DNA of 64,000 nt from Bacillota bacterium (GCA_023409265.1 JAEYHZ010000014.1:1-64000); one strand, 5' to 3'. Shown: positions 1 to 9,262, counted from the first letter of the stretch. A program made the numbers and translations. Notes: a model not told the origin generated them from the sequence alone.

Positions 1-349
1 CGCCTTGAAAATCAGCAAAATATCAAAGCGTGAGGTCGAAGATTTTTGAGCTGATGGATTTGTTTTGTGGCAAGGCAAAGCCGTGTAGCAATGCTTTGTG
101 CCTTGCAAACGGCTTTAACGCAGCTACAGAGCGAATCCGTCGCTCAAAAACGTTTTGTACTTTGCCAATAGAGGGTAAAGTGATATAATTCATAATTGTA
201 ATAAATTAAAAGAGCTTAGTAAATAACAAAGTCTTGGAAAAAAACTGTGTTTTATTAATGAAGAACCATTACCGCCCTTATCCGGCTCACGATATGTGCG
301 TAGTTTTCATGATATTTTTGTGAGCCTGAAAGGCTATGGGTGCTTAATT
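1..349. other. Left-edge non-coding stretch
   Basis: I see no convincing gene here. Positions 1-180 are richer in GC than the A+T-rich 181-290. They hold an inverted pair, AAAGCCGT at 77-84 and ACGGCTTT at 109-116, with a nested CAAGGC/GCCTTG pairing. This may be the end of an intergenic repeat or of a structured transcript that starts outside the window. Positions 181-260 probably contain the promoter of the next gene, but I cannot pick one with confidence. Confidence 0.4.
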
Positions 350-1126
350 ATGAAGGAGAAAATTTATACGATACCTGTTACTGACGCATTTGCCGTGGAC
401 TGCGAATGTCCCCTGTGCGTTTTGGAGAAAAAACTTGAGGATGAGAGTGTGGACTACGCTTTGGGACCGGCTCTCATGGAACCTGACAAGCGGCAGGAAA
501 CAAATGAACAGGGCTTCTGCAAAACACATTTTGAAGCCATGTACAACAAGCAGGTCAATAGATTGGGCCTGGCCCTCATGATAGATACCTTTCTGCAGGA
601 AAAAAACAATAATATAAAGAAGACCTATGACAGCAAGTCAGCTTCTCTGGAAAAGGATGCTACTTCCGGTCTGGTGAAAAATCTGTCCAACAAGCTCTCC
701 TCCAGACAGTCTGAAACAGAGAAGCTTGTTGCCGAGCTTGTTTCACAGCTTGAAAGTATTGAAAACAGCTGCGCCATCTGCAGTAAGCTGGAGCGCACAA
801 TGGACAGATATATTGATGTTGTTTTTTATCTGTATTTCAAGGAACCTGAATTCAGAGAAAAATTCCACTCAAAGAAGGGTTTTTGTCTAAAGCACTTAAA
901 GCAGCTGCTGACTTCCACGAAAAAGTACCTCAACGTGAATGAAACTGCCATTTTTACAAAGAACTTAATGGAGATACAGCTTTCAAATATGGAGAGAATC
1001 GAAAAGGAGGTTGACTGGTTTACCAAGAAATTTGACTACAGGTTTAATGACGCACCCTGGGGTAATTCCAAGGATGCGGTAATCAGAAGCATCCAAAAAA
1101 TAAGAGGAAATAGTGATTTAAAGTAG
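350..1126 (+). CDS. DUF6062 family protein with duplicated CxxC / GFCxxH motifs
   Basis: A 258-residue soluble protein that I assign to the DUF6062 family; its function is unknown. It contains two copies of the same cysteine/histidine layout. CECPLC (about residues 18-23) is followed by GFCKTH (about 55-60), and CAIC (about 143) is followed by GFCLKH (about 185). This suggests an internal duplication that binds two metal ions, probably zinc. There is no signal peptide or membrane segment. I chose ATG 350 because family members start with a sequence like MKEKIYTIP. A GTG at 296 would add 18 unconserved residues. The ribosome site is weak for both. It is a single gene whose downstream neighbour is convergent. 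Confidence 0.75.
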   Translation: MKEKIYTIPVTDAFAVDCECPLCVLEKKLEDESVDYALGPALMEPDKRQETNEQGFCKTHFEAMYNKQVNRLGLALMIDTFLQEKNNNIKKTYDSKSASLEKDATSGLVKNLSNKLSSRQSETEKLVAELVSQLESIENSCAICSKLERTMDRYIDVVFYLYFKEPEFREKFHSKKGFCLKHLKQLLTSTKKYLNVNETAIFTKNLMEIQLSNMERIEKEVDWFTKKFDYRFNDAPWGNSKDAVIRSIQKIRGNSDLK

Positions 1127-1185
1127 TAACATTTTGGGAGGCTCAGAAATATTATGTAAAGTAGATAGAATTATTTTTTATCTAC

Positions 1186-1353
1186 CCTATGAGCACCCAA
1201 GAGACTGCTACCCCATCCTGTACCGGTCCTCCCCCTGGCACAGCAATCATGTCGTAATTATTACACTACCAGGGTGTCGGCGTTCCAGCACGGAATGGAG
1301 ACACCCAGACAAAAAGATATGCATTGTTATCAACTCTGCAGGGTGCTCATAGG
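1186..1353. ncRNA. Candidate structured RNA in the DUF6062-metA gap
   Basis: This stretch is closed by a perfect 13-bp inverted repeat, CCTATGAGCACCC (1186-1198) and GGGTGCTCATAGG (1341-1353). Inside lie a strong hairpin, GGGTGTC (1272-1278) with GACACCC (1300-1306) enclosing GTTCC/GGAAT, and an alternative pairing CCCTGG (1233-1238) with CCAGGG (1269-1274). On the minus strand it is followed by a small hairpin, GTAGATA/TATCTAC, near 1161-1184. This layout is typical of a 160-200 nt structured non-coding RNA. The strand is undecided: it may be the 3' region of the metA transcript or an independent RNA. I could not match it to the SAM, T-box, TPP, cobalamin, tmRNA, RNase P or SRP signatures that I can recall. 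Confidence 0.5.
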
Positions 1354-1377
1354 CTTCCAATAAATGCTGGATCGCCG

Positions 1378-2298
1378 TTATTTACCAAGTTTCGACAGAT
1401 CGTATGGTGTTTCCTGGTATACATAATAGTTCAGCCAGTTCAGAAACAATAGATTTCCATGTCCCCTCCACCTTACAATTGGTTGTCTGGTGGGATCATC
1501 ATTAGGAAAATAGTTTTTTGGCACTTCTATATCAAGTCCCTTTTCAACGTCCCGGACGTATTCCCCCTTCAGCGTCAGCGGATCATACTCGCTGTGGCCC
1601 GTGGCAAAGATATGCCTTCCATCGGTGGATGCAACAAGATACACCCCTGATTCCTCAGATTCGGACAAGATATCCAGGCCGTCAACCTTGCAGATATCCT
1701 CACGTCTGATTTCGGTATGCCTTGAGTGCGGCACATAGAATACATCATCAAACCCTCTCAGAAGTTTGACATGTTCCTTACTCTTTGTATGCGGAAAAAC
1801 TCCGAACATTTTTTTTGGTATATCGTACTTTGGTATTCCATAATGATAATACAGTCCGGCCTGTGCACCCCAGCAGATATGCAGTGTGGAATACACGTTT
1901 GTAAGGCTCCACTCCATGATCCGGGTCAGCTCCTCCCAGTATATAACCTGTTCAAAAGGCAGCTGTTCCACAGGAGCACCGGTTATGATAAGTCCGTCAA
2001 AATGATCCTCACGGATTTCGTCAAAGGTTTTATAGAATTCCAGAAGATGCTCTTCAGGTGTATTTTTGGGCATGTGAGATGCCGGATAAAGCAAGACTGT
2101 CTCTATTTGCAGAGGTGTGTTCCCTATCAGTCTCAGCAGCTGGGTTTCGGTTGTTATTTTAGTAGGCATCAAATTCAATATAACTATTTTAAGAGGTCTG
2201 ATATCCTGATGGTATGCGCGGTCCTCAAACATGACAAATATATTCTCATTATTTAATATTCCGGCTGCTGGCAAATTATCGGGTATTCTAATTGGCAT
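1378..2298 (-). CDS. metA: Homoserine O-acetyltransferase (MetA family)
   Basis: Activates L-homoserine by acylation, the first committed step to methionine. The 306-residue protein is full length for the MetA family. The expected catalytic residues are at canonical positions: nucleophile Cys142 in HICWGAQA, and His235 and Glu237 in GHSEYDP. Residue 111 is Glu. In this family Glu111 is associated with acetyl-CoA use and Gly111 with succinyl-CoA, so acetylation is predicted. That fits the metY (O-acetylhomoserine sulfhydrylase) gene just upstream. I chose the ATG at 2298 because the family starts MPIxIPDNLPA; upstream starts add unconserved residues. The metY terminator lies between the two genes, so metA probably has its own promoter. 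Confidence 0.93.
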   Translation of the reverse strand: MPIRIPDNLPAAGILNNENIFVMFEDRAYHQDIRPLKIVILNLMPTKITTETQLLRLIGNTPLQIETVLLYPASHMPKNTPEEHLLEFYKTFDEIREDHFDGLIITGAPVEQLPFEQVIYWEELTRIMEWSLTNVYSTLHICWGAQAGLYYHYGIPKYDIPKKMFGVFPHTKSKEHVKLLRGFDDVFYVPHSRHTEIRREDICKVDGLDILSESEESGVYLVASTDGRHIFATGHSEYDPLTLKGEYVRDVEKGLDIEVPKNYFPNDDPTRQPIVRWRGHGNLLFLNWLNYYVYQETPYDLSKLGK

Positions 2299-2469
2299 AT
2301 CAAGCACCATCGCTTTCCGGCTCACAAAAATATAAAATATAAACATCGCACTTACCGTGAGTCAGATAAGGCGTGAATTGATTTTAAGGTAGTACTATAA
2401 ATTATATATTTAACAAAGAAAAAGTCAACAGTAACAAGCAAAGGAGAAAAATTGCAGTCACCGACAATA

Positions 2470-2520
2470 AGAAACCCGGAGTTGAATTCCTCTCTGGAAT
2501 TTTATCTCCGGGTTTTTTCG
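2470..2520 (-). terminator. Intrinsic terminator of metY
   Basis: The stem AACCCGGAG/CTCCGGGTT has an inner pairing GAATTCC/GGAATTT. On the minus strand it is followed by TTTCTTATTG, just downstream of the metY stop. Confidence 0.75.
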
Positions 2521-2583
2521 TTATTGTTTCTTTGGTTGCAGCCTTACCATTAATAGTAAAATAAATACAATTTTACAAACTGG

Positions 2584-3864
2584 CTATTTGATTTTTTCAA
2601 GTGCCTGGTCAAGGTCATAAATCAAATCTTCGGCATCTTCGATACCTATGGAAAGACGTATTGTATTCGGCGTTACACCTGAATCAGCCAGATCCTTTTC
2701 AGACAGCTGTGAATGTGTGGTAGTTGCAGGATGAATAACCAGAGATTTGGCATCTGCCACATTTGCAAGCAGTGAGAATATTTCGAGGCTGTCAATAAAC
2801 TTTTTGGCTTCCTCAATTCCACCCTTTATACCGAAGGTGAATATGGAACCTGCTCCCTTTGGAACATACTTCTGAGCAAGCTCGTAATATTTGTTGCTCT
2901 TGAGGCTTGGGTAATTAACCCATTCAACCAGCGGATGCTTTTCAAGGTGCTCCGCGATTTTTTTGGAGTTGCTGACATGCTTCTCCACACGTAAGGATAA
3001 GGTTTCAAGGCCTTGTATGAACAGGAAGGAGTTAAAGGGGCTGATAGCCGCTCCGGTATCTCTCAGGAGCTGAACTCTTGTCTTTGTAACATAAGCAACT
3101 CCTCCCAGTTGTGAGTAGACTACTCCGTGGTAGCTTTCATCAGGCTCGGTAAAGCCGGGGAATCTGCCGCTGGCTGCATAATCAAACTTACCGCCGTCAA
3201 CTATGATGCCTCCAATTGAGGTTCCGTGTCCCCCTATGAATTTGGTGGCAGAATGTACTACAACGTCAGCTCCGAATTCAATTGGTCTTATGAGGTAAGG
3301 AGTACCAAATGTATTGTCCACTATGAGCGGAATGCCGTTTTTATGCGCAATATTGGCAACGGCCTCAATGTCAATTATATTAGCGTTTGGATTACCGATT
3401 GATTCTATAAAAATTGCCTTTGTTTTATCATTAACAGCTTTCTGGAAATTCTCCACATCATCCGGATTTACGAAGGTTGTAGTAACTCCATATCTGGGAA
3501 GTGTTACTGCAAAAAGGTTGTAGGTACCGCCATAAAGTGTGTTGGCCGCTACGATATTATCGCCTGCTCCAGCAATATTCAATATGGAGTATGTAATTGC
3601 AGCAGAACCTGAAGCAACCGCCAAAGCAGCCGTACCACCCTCCAATGCAGCCAACCTTTTTTCAAATACATCATTTGTCGGATTCATTATTCTTGTATAT
3701 ATGTTGCCTGAAGCTCTCAAACCGAATAAATCTGCTGCATTATTGGCATCCTCAAAAACATATGAAGTAGTCTGGTAAATTGGAACAGCTCTGGACCTCG
3801 TTGTTGGATCTACGTCCTGTCCCGCATGTACCTGTAAAGTATCAAAACTTAATTTACGGCTCAT
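2584..3864 (-). CDS. metY: O-acetylhomoserine sulfhydrylase (aminocarboxypropyltransferase)
   Basis: A PLP enzyme of the Cys/Met metabolism family (426 residues) that converts O-acetylhomoserine and sulfide to homocysteine. The PLP lysine is Lys208 in SATKFIGGHG. The family motifs YTRIMNPT (about 56-63) and SGSAAI (about 85-90) and the cofactor-binding IVDNTFGTP (about 181-189) are present. The start at 3864 follows a GGGAGGTGGCC ribosome site and gives MSRKLSFDT; an upstream GTG/ATG would swallow that site. It pairs with metA, whose Glu111 predicts acetylhomoserine as the shared intermediate. It is probably monocistronic, since it has its own terminator. Confidence 0.93.
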   Translation of the reverse strand: MSRKLSFDTLQVHAGQDVDPTTRSRAVPIYQTTSYVFEDANNAADLFGLRASGNIYTRIMNPTNDVFEKRLAALEGGTAALAVASGSAAITYSILNIAGAGDNIVAANTLYGGTYNLFAVTLPRYGVTTTFVNPDDVENFQKAVNDKTKAIFIESIGNPNANIIDIEAVANIAHKNGIPLIVDNTFGTPYLIRPIEFGADVVVHSATKFIGGHGTSIGGIIVDGGKFDYAASGRFPGFTEPDESYHGVVYSQLGGVAYVTKTRVQLLRDTGAAISPFNSFLFIQGLETLSLRVEKHVSNSKKIAEHLEKHPLVEWVNYPSLKSNKYYELAQKYVPKGAGSIFTFGIKGGIEEAKKFIDSLEIFSLLANVADAKSLVIHPATTTHSQLSEKDLADSGVTPNTIRLSIGIEDAEDLIYDLDQALEKIK

Positions 3865-4037
3865 ATGGCCACCTCCCATTAATTCCTAGTAATTATATAA
3901 GATTAATATATATTGATAATACTATACCTTTGTTTCCCAATTAAGTCAATATGAATTTTTTAAGTTATGAATAATCCATAAACTCTGTTTTTATGAGCAA
4001 TTTTACGCCGGGACAGGGCCGAGGGAGGAAAAGTCAA

Positions 4038-4078
4038 TAAAAAAAGTGTTCGGGTCAACTTATCCCTGAACACTTCTT
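4038..4078 (-). terminator. Intrinsic terminator of the secreted acidic protein gene
   Basis: Read on the minus strand, AAGTGTTC pairs with GAACACTT around a GGG/CCC core and is followed by a run of seven T. Confidence 0.8.
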
Positions 4079-4111
4079 CTTACAACTTTTTTATAATTTC
4101 TTAAAGGTATC

Positions 4112-5281
4112 CTATTTTAATTTAAAGTATATAAAGCTGCTGTCATAGTCTTCGATTTCCTGATTACGTAATACCAGATAGTTGGTTTTACCCTTTACCA
4201 ACACTACCAGAACTTTACCTTGAGCCTTAAAGGACCCTTTCTTGCCGGGAGTTATTTTATCAAAATTAACAGTGTCTGAAATAACTCTGGATAAGCTTCC
4301 ATCAAAGCCATAATCTGTAATACCCATTAAATTGGATAGACCGTCGGAGGTCTTTATACCCCAGAAATATGGGCTGTATGCACTAAGGTATGCCCAGCCT
4401 TCTCCTGTTTCTTTTTTGATGGCAGCATCTTTTACTTCATATGCTACATCCAGCAGTGCATACTCATATTCATATTTATCATCAGCTTTCTTTTCAACTT
4501 CCTCATACCCAAGTTTATTCAATTCACTTACAGAAAGCTTTTTGACATTTTTAACTGTGAGTGAATATGTTCCTGACATAGTATCTCCAATGTAACTTTC
4601 AGTTTCACTCCAGGTATATTTCTCATTTACATCAACCGGGGAACTTAAGGTCCCTTTACCGGTAGCAGGAGAACTATCTGACTGATCGGATGTATCAGTA
4701 TCTTCATCTTCCAGGTATGAACTATCCTCCTCATCACTGATATTCTCATCACTGCTGTTCTCATCATCAGGGTACATCAGTGAATATGCGGTATCTTCAT
4801 CATACAGGCCTGTAAGATATTTTTCTATTGCATCAATAGTGCTGACTGACAGGTCATCAATTGAGACAAAATTTATATCCTCGGTGTCGGATACTTCCTT
4901 ATAAGCATACAGCTTTTTGCTTTTTGTTTTGACATATACTCCCCAGTTGATATTGCCCATGGTCAGCTCCTTACCATCGGTAACCACCATAAGACCTTTT
5001 ACCATAAGCTTGTTCAGCTTTACTTTGGAGTCATAAACTTTTGAATACTGAGGATTTAATACTTTACAATAAACTCCCTTTTCATTTTTATCTGATTCAA
5101 AATTGACGCCGGGATATTTATACTTGTTTAAATATTGAGCGTCACCCGTCTCAAATGTTTTCTGATAGGCTTTAATAATGTTTGTTTCTGTGGCAGTAAG
5201 CTTTGATGCTGCGAATGCCGGAACAGTAAAGATTGAAAGAATTAAGGATAAAGAAATTATCCAGGATAAAAGTTTTTTCAT
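4112..5281 (-). CDS. Secreted protein of unknown function with acidic linker
   Basis: A 389-residue protein with a clear signal peptide: MKK, a hydrophobic core at about 5-20, and cleavage near AFA-ASK (about 22-26). An N-terminal globular domain (about 27-170) and a C-terminal domain (about 225-389) are joined by a strongly acidic Asp/Glu/Ser linker (about 172-215). There is no lipobox, no cell-wall sorting motif, no dockerin and no catalytic motif that I recognise. The separate two-domain layout suggests an extracytoplasmic binding or folding role, but I cannot assign a function. It has its own terminator downstream and probably its own promoter upstream. Confidence 0.8.
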   Translation of the reverse strand: MKKLLSWIISLSLILSIFTVPAFAASKLTATETNIIKAYQKTFETGDAQYLNKYKYPGVNFESDKNEKGVYCKVLNPQYSKVYDSKVKLNKLMVKGLMVVTDGKELTMGNINWGVYVKTKSKKLYAYKEVSDTEDINFVSIDDLSVSTIDAIEKYLTGLYDEDTAYSLMYPDDENSSDENISDEEDSSYLEDEDTDTSDQSDSSPATGKGTLSSPVDVNEKYTWSETESYIGDTMSGTYSLTVKNVKKLSVSELNKLGYEEVEKKADDKYEYEYALLDVAYEVKDAAIKKETGEGWAYLSAYSPYFWGIKTSDGLSNLMGITDYGFDGSLSRVISDTVNFDKITPGKKGSFKAQGKVLVVLVKGKTNYLVLRNQEIEDYDSSFIYFKLK

Positions 5282-5374
5282 ATTTTCCCCCTATTTTCGA
5301 GTAATAATACCAAAATATTACCATATAAGACAAATGTCAGTCAATATATTCCAAATGCTTTCTTAAATAAAAAA

Positions 5375-6523
5375 TTAAATTTGAGCCCTCTTTTTCCGGA
5401 AAATTAGTAACAGCAGAACAACTGCCATAAAAGCAATGGCTGGAGCTACAGTAATATATTTAGCTCCGAAGCGGTCAACTACCAGACCTATAACCCAGCC
5501 CAGCACTACTGCGCCCAGTGATCCGAAAGCCATAGTAAAAGCTAAAGCATTACTGCTTTTATCTCCTGTAAGTTTGGCCATCCAGGTTACAATGAGCGGA
5601 TAAAAGGGTGCACAGGCAAAACCTGAGACGCTGATCCATATTATGGACGCCGTTTGACCTGAGAATATTACAAGAGTAAGGGCTGCTACAGCAAGAATTC
5701 CGTGTACAACAAGTATTTGGGTCATATTATACCTTTTAAGAAGTCTTACTGATATTGATCTCCCCAGAAGCATTGAAAGCCAGATAAGTATACTTGACAA
5801 TATTCCTGACATCCTGCCATAACCCTGATTTTCGAAAAATATGGGAGCAAAACCCCAGATGCCTATTTCTGCCCCGACGTACATGAACAAAGCTGTTGGA
5901 GCTATAAGGTATGAAGGAGTCTTAAGAGCCTTCAGGTATGTACCGAAGCTACTTGCCAGGGTTGCTTGTGAAATTTGCTTTTCTTCCTTATACCCTGCTG
6001 TAACAAGGGCAATCACAAGGCATAAAGCACCTACTATATAATAGGCATATCTCCATTCATTGAAGTTTAATAAAAAAATTAACAGCAATAGAGGTGTCAG
6101 TATTGCACCTATAGTGAAAAACAATTGAACAAAGGCATTATTTTTTTCAGCCTCATTTTTATCATAATTAGTGGCGAGAGCCGTTATTCCATTCTGAGCA
6201 ACACTTCCAAAGGAGCCTATCATTAGTACTCCCAATGCCGTCATCCAATATGATGAAGCTGCTCCGAACAAAACAGCAGCAACACCAAGAATTCCGAATG
6301 AAATACTCAAAACCCTTAGCTTTCCTAATTTATCCGCAAGGGTTCCCCCAAGCAATACTGTTATTGTAAAGCCAATATATTGAATACTGACCAAACTGCC
6401 CTGCTGCACCGAAGTTAACCCGATTTCCTCCTGCAGTCTGGGCAAAGCCAGCCCTGTAGAGGATAATATCATAGCCATCAGCGCCATCTGGAAACATAAT
6501 AATGTAATATTTGTTTTTTTCAC
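5375..6523 (-). CDS. MFS transporter, 12 transmembrane helices
   Basis: A 382-residue major facilitator superfamily permease with about 12 hydrophobic segments. The loop 2-3 signature appears as GGTLADKLGKLRVL (about 59-72). The start codon is probably GTG at 6523, preceded by AAAGGTGAACCA. It lies 72 bp downstream of an aldose-1-epimerase gene on the same strand, so the two are probably co-transcribed and the substrate may be a sugar or sugar derivative. The exact substrate cannot be read from the sequence. Confidence 0.85.
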   Translation of the reverse strand: MKKTNITLLCFQMALMAMILSSTGLALPRLQEEIGLTSVQQGSLVSIQYIGFTITVLLGGTLADKLGKLRVLSISFGILGVAAVLFGAASSYWMTALGVLMIGSFGSVAQNGITALATNYDKNEAEKNNAFVQLFFTIGAILTPLLLLIFLLNFNEWRYAYYIVGALCLVIALVTAGYKEEKQISQATLASSFGTYLKALKTPSYLIAPTALFMYVGAEIGIWGFAPIFFENQGYGRMSGILSSILIWLSMLLGRSISVRLLKRYNMTQILVVHGILAVAALTLVIFSGQTASIIWISVSGFACAPFYPLIVTWMAKLTGDKSSNALAFTMAFGSLGAVVLGWVIGLVVDRFGAKYITVAPAIAFMAVVLLLLIFRKKRAQI

Positions 6524-6595
6524 TGGTTCACCTTTTTATCCTGGTACTCCTACAATGGTAAAATATACATTTGTACCTGTATTGAAATACCTAGC

Positions 6596-7564
6596 TTATA
6601 TTTTTTTAATGTCGAAACGCACAAACCCGCCAGATTTACTGCCGGGATTAACAAATTTCAATCCTGAAACTTCCTCCATACCCTGACTGTATAGATTGTG
6701 TGCATTGGTTGCACAGGTTTGGTTTTCAAGGCAGAAATACGGTTTCCCTTCAGGAGTATAGATAACCATATGGGTAAAATCACTGCTGCATCTGAGTATT
6801 AACTGAATTCCCGACCTTGAATAAACTATAACCGCCGGTTCATTATCCGGGTTACCGGTATACACTGTATCAAGCCTCAGCTCACCGGCAGGCCTGAACT
6901 CTCTCAAATCGGTTAGCCCGTTTACCTCTGACAGTTTTCCGGTAGGATGCAGGGTTTCAGTTGTTTCATAAGTTTTTTCAAAGGGTGCTTTTATGAGAGT
7001 ACCCTCTTCTCCATCCAGTTTAGCGAAGTAAGGGTGTAGAGCAATTCCATAGGGAACAGCCTCCCAGGGCTGCCTGTTTTCTATTTCATAATCAAAACGG
7101 ACCCCGGATTTGTCAAGGGTATAGGTAACCGTTATTCTGTGATCAAATGGAAAAGCAGAATACAAGTGGCTGTTTTCATTAAAATCCACATGGGCGGAGA
7201 CTGAGATGCTTTCTTCTGTCCGGCTGATCTTCACTCCTTCAAAGGGCTCATTGTGCAAAAGCCCATGAATTGTTATGAGCTTCCCGTTTTTTATCTGTGG
7301 ATATTCCCTGCCGTTGTAGCTGAATTTCCCTTCATATACTCTATTGGGTGTAGGGTACAGCAGCGGAGTACCATAAAAAACCTCCCTGAGTTCAAGGGCA
7401 TCAAATTCAATTATTGTATGCTCATTAAACCGGTATTTGCATAGATTCATTCCGAAGCCGGGAATAACCCAGATCTCCATATGATGGTTTTTAAGCTGAT
7501 CATTACAGGATAATGAAATAATGTCAAAGCCTTCAATTTTAAACTGTCTGTGTTCAAACTGCAT
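6596..7564 (-). CDS. Aldose 1-epimerase family protein
   Basis: A 322-residue beta-sandwich protein of the galactose-mutarotase-like superfamily, predicted to interconvert alpha and beta anomers of an aldose. Supporting features are the ITIHGLLHNEPF segment (about 100) with the HGLLHN histidine motif and the GIALHPYFA motif (about 175-183) that carries a second histidine. The catalytic-base position appears to lie in the CLENQTCATNAHN region near the C-terminus. The start at 7564 has a GGGAGGG ribosome site 9 nt upstream. The downstream MFS gene is probably in the same transcript. Upstream lies an unusual 17-bp tandem array. Confidence 0.82.
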   Translation of the reverse strand: MQFEHRQFKIEGFDIISLSCNDQLKNHHMEIWVIPGFGMNLCKYRFNEHTIIEFDALELREVFYGTPLLYPTPNRVYEGKFSYNGREYPQIKNGKLITIHGLLHNEPFEGVKISRTEESISVSAHVDFNENSHLYSAFPFDHRITVTYTLDKSGVRFDYEIENRQPWEAVPYGIALHPYFAKLDGEEGTLIKAPFEKTYETTETLHPTGKLSEVNGLTDLREFRPAGELRLDTVYTGNPDNEPAVIVYSRSGIQLILRCSSDFTHMVIYTPEGKPYFCLENQTCATNAHNLYSQGMEEVSGLKFVNPGSKSGGFVRFDIKKI

Positions 7565-7630
7565 ATAAGCCAGCCCTCCCAAATCTTGAATAAGAGTTAC
7601 TTTTCCGTCCTTCGGACAACCTTCGTAATT

Positions 7631-7782
7631 CAGTATATTGCATATTTCAGTTTAGTGCATATTTCCGTACAGTGGTATTTCAGTACATTGCATATTTCAG
7701 TACATTGCCTATTTCAGTACATTTCGTATTTCAGTACATTTCGTATTTCAGTACATTACGTTTTTCTGTATAGTGTAAGTTT
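7631..7782. repeat. 17-bp tandem repeat array, about 9 units
   Basis: Nine head-to-tail copies of a 17-bp unit close to CAGTACATTGCATATTT, most of them differing at one to three positions (one unit is 16 bp). The array fills the gap between the aldose-epimerase start and the end of the next MFS gene. It has no spacers, so it is not CRISPR, and 17 is not a multiple of three, so it is not a coding repeat. Confidence 0.9.
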
Positions 7783-7804
7783 ACACCTGTTTAGGCTTGC
7801 TTAA

Positions 7805-8974
7805 TTATAAATTAATACTTCCCTTTACTGTCACCTTTTCCTGCTTATAAAACAGGGAAACAAGAATACCTGACAGGGCCACTGCACCAATGGTTATAAA
7901 GCCCCATTTTATTCCAACGCCGTCTGTCAATGCTCCTACAACGGTTGGTCCCATAAACATTCCGAGACCGTATATAGCCTGGAAAATCCCCATGGCTGTG
8001 GCTCTTTTATCACTAGAAACATTCTTTATGCTTAAGCCCATCAGGAGAGGGAAAACCGTACCTGTACCAAAGCCCCCAAGGAACTGGGAAATGGACAGGA
8101 CAATCATATTATGTGAATAAGGTATTGCACAGCAGGAAAGTGCAGCTATTACCAAACCGTAAATCATGGTTTTCTGTTCTCCGAATTTTCCGGCAAAGTA
8201 AGAACCGCTGAGAGCTGATCCAATTACTGCCGGCATGGCTGACAAAGCAGTTAGCATTGCAATCTGGAAGTCGGAAGCACCAAGGTTTTTTGCCACCACC
8301 GGTGTGAAGCCGTAAACGGTTGCAAAAGAAACGAACTGACAAATGACCCCTATAACGGCAACCGTTTGAAAGTTCCGGTCTCTGACAACCATAAGCAGTT
8401 CCTTTACTTCTGCCGGCTTGCGGTCGATCTGCTTTTCCGAAATAGCGAAGCTGACGACAAAACCAATGGCTGCTACCGCCAATGATACAAAAAAGGTTGC
8501 AGTTACTCCACAGCCCTTGACAATGAAACCGCCGGAAAGCAGCCCCAGCAGAATACCTCCGTTGCAGAAGGCATTTAATATGCCCACAGCCTTTGTGGCT
8601 TCGCTTTCATCAAAGTAGCTTGAGTAAAGTACGGTAAATATTACCCAGAAAGCCGATGCGATACCTGAAAAGGATCTGAAAATCAATATGAGCATGGGCT
8701 GCTTGAATAAATACAAACCTAAGGAGGATATTACCAGCGATAAAAGTCCCAAATTAATAAAAATCCTTCTTTTTCTAAGCCTGTCTGACAAAATACCAAT
8801 CGGAACTCTCAGAACCAGCTGACCTACTCCGTAGCACCCCAGGATGAGGCCTACCATTAAGTATGAGGCTCCCAGAGACTTTATGTATGTCGGCAGAATA
8901 GGTGAATAAATGTAGGTTGAGAACCAAAAAAGTGATGTAACAAGATATAATATGTATAGTTTACGTTTAGCCAT
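7805..8974 (-). CDS. MFS transporter (drug/sugar efflux-like)
   Basis: A 389-residue, 12-helix major facilitator with GILSDRLRKRRIFI (about 55-68) as the loop 2-3 motif and a repeat-like GSYFAGKFGEQKTM in the second half. The start at 8974 (MAKRKLY) follows GGAATGGG; a start at 8992 has no ribosome site. It stands alone between a repeat array and the araD terminator region. It is close to the arabinose genes, but nothing shows that it is the arabinose transporter. Confidence 0.82.
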   Translation of the reverse strand: MAKRKLYILYLVTSLFWFSTYIYSPILPTYIKSLGASYLMVGLILGCYGVGQLVLRVPIGILSDRLRKRRIFINLGLLSLVISSLGLYLFKQPMLILIFRSFSGIASAFWVIFTVLYSSYFDESEATKAVGILNAFCNGGILLGLLSGGFIVKGCGVTATFFVSLAVAAIGFVVSFAISEKQIDRKPAEVKELLMVVRDRNFQTVAVIGVICQFVSFATVYGFTPVVAKNLGASDFQIAMLTALSAMPAVIGSALSGSYFAGKFGEQKTMIYGLVIAALSCCAIPYSHNMIVLSISQFLGGFGTGTVFPLLMGLSIKNVSSDKRATAMGIFQAIYGLGMFMGPTVVGALTDGVGIKWGFITIGAVALSGILVSLFYKQEKVTVKGSINL

Positions 8975-9183
8975 ATACTTTTCCCATTCCATTTAATGAT
9001 TATTAGCATAAATGCTGCTTTATATATAGTATTTTATAACGCCTCTTAAAAATAAATGAGCTATATTATTATATATTTAATAACATCCATTTACTATTGA
9101 TAAAATAAACAAATGTAAATAAAAATGTTAAAGAGCGTTATTACCAGGTTACATTGAATTGTCCCAAAGCTTTCCAAAATAAT

Positions 9184-9230
9184 CAAAGAGCTTGAACCAG
9201 CTCTATAAATCCACCGATACAAGCTCTTTT
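9184..9230 (-). terminator. Intrinsic terminator of araD
   Basis: A 10-bp stem, AAAGAGCTTG (9185-9194) with CAAGCTCTTT (9220-9229). On the minus strand it is followed by GATTATTTTGG. It lies just downstream of the araD stop. Confidence 0.65.
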
Positions 9231-9262
9231 AAAGTTCCACTATCAAATATTAACCACATTAA

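Noticed and set aside
1134..1352. 72-codon open frame on the plus strand
   Set aside because: It coincides with the stem-forming block 1186-1353; the protein has no recognisable features, and the base pairing explains the conservation better.
2299..2580. SAM riboswitch or T-box upstream of metA
   Set aside because: I looked for the SAM-I core and the T-box AGGGTGGNACC signature and saw neither; only the metY terminator is clear.
7631..7782. CRISPR array
   Set aside because: The units are directly adjacent with no unique spacers and no cas genes are nearby; the same holds for 18531-18674.
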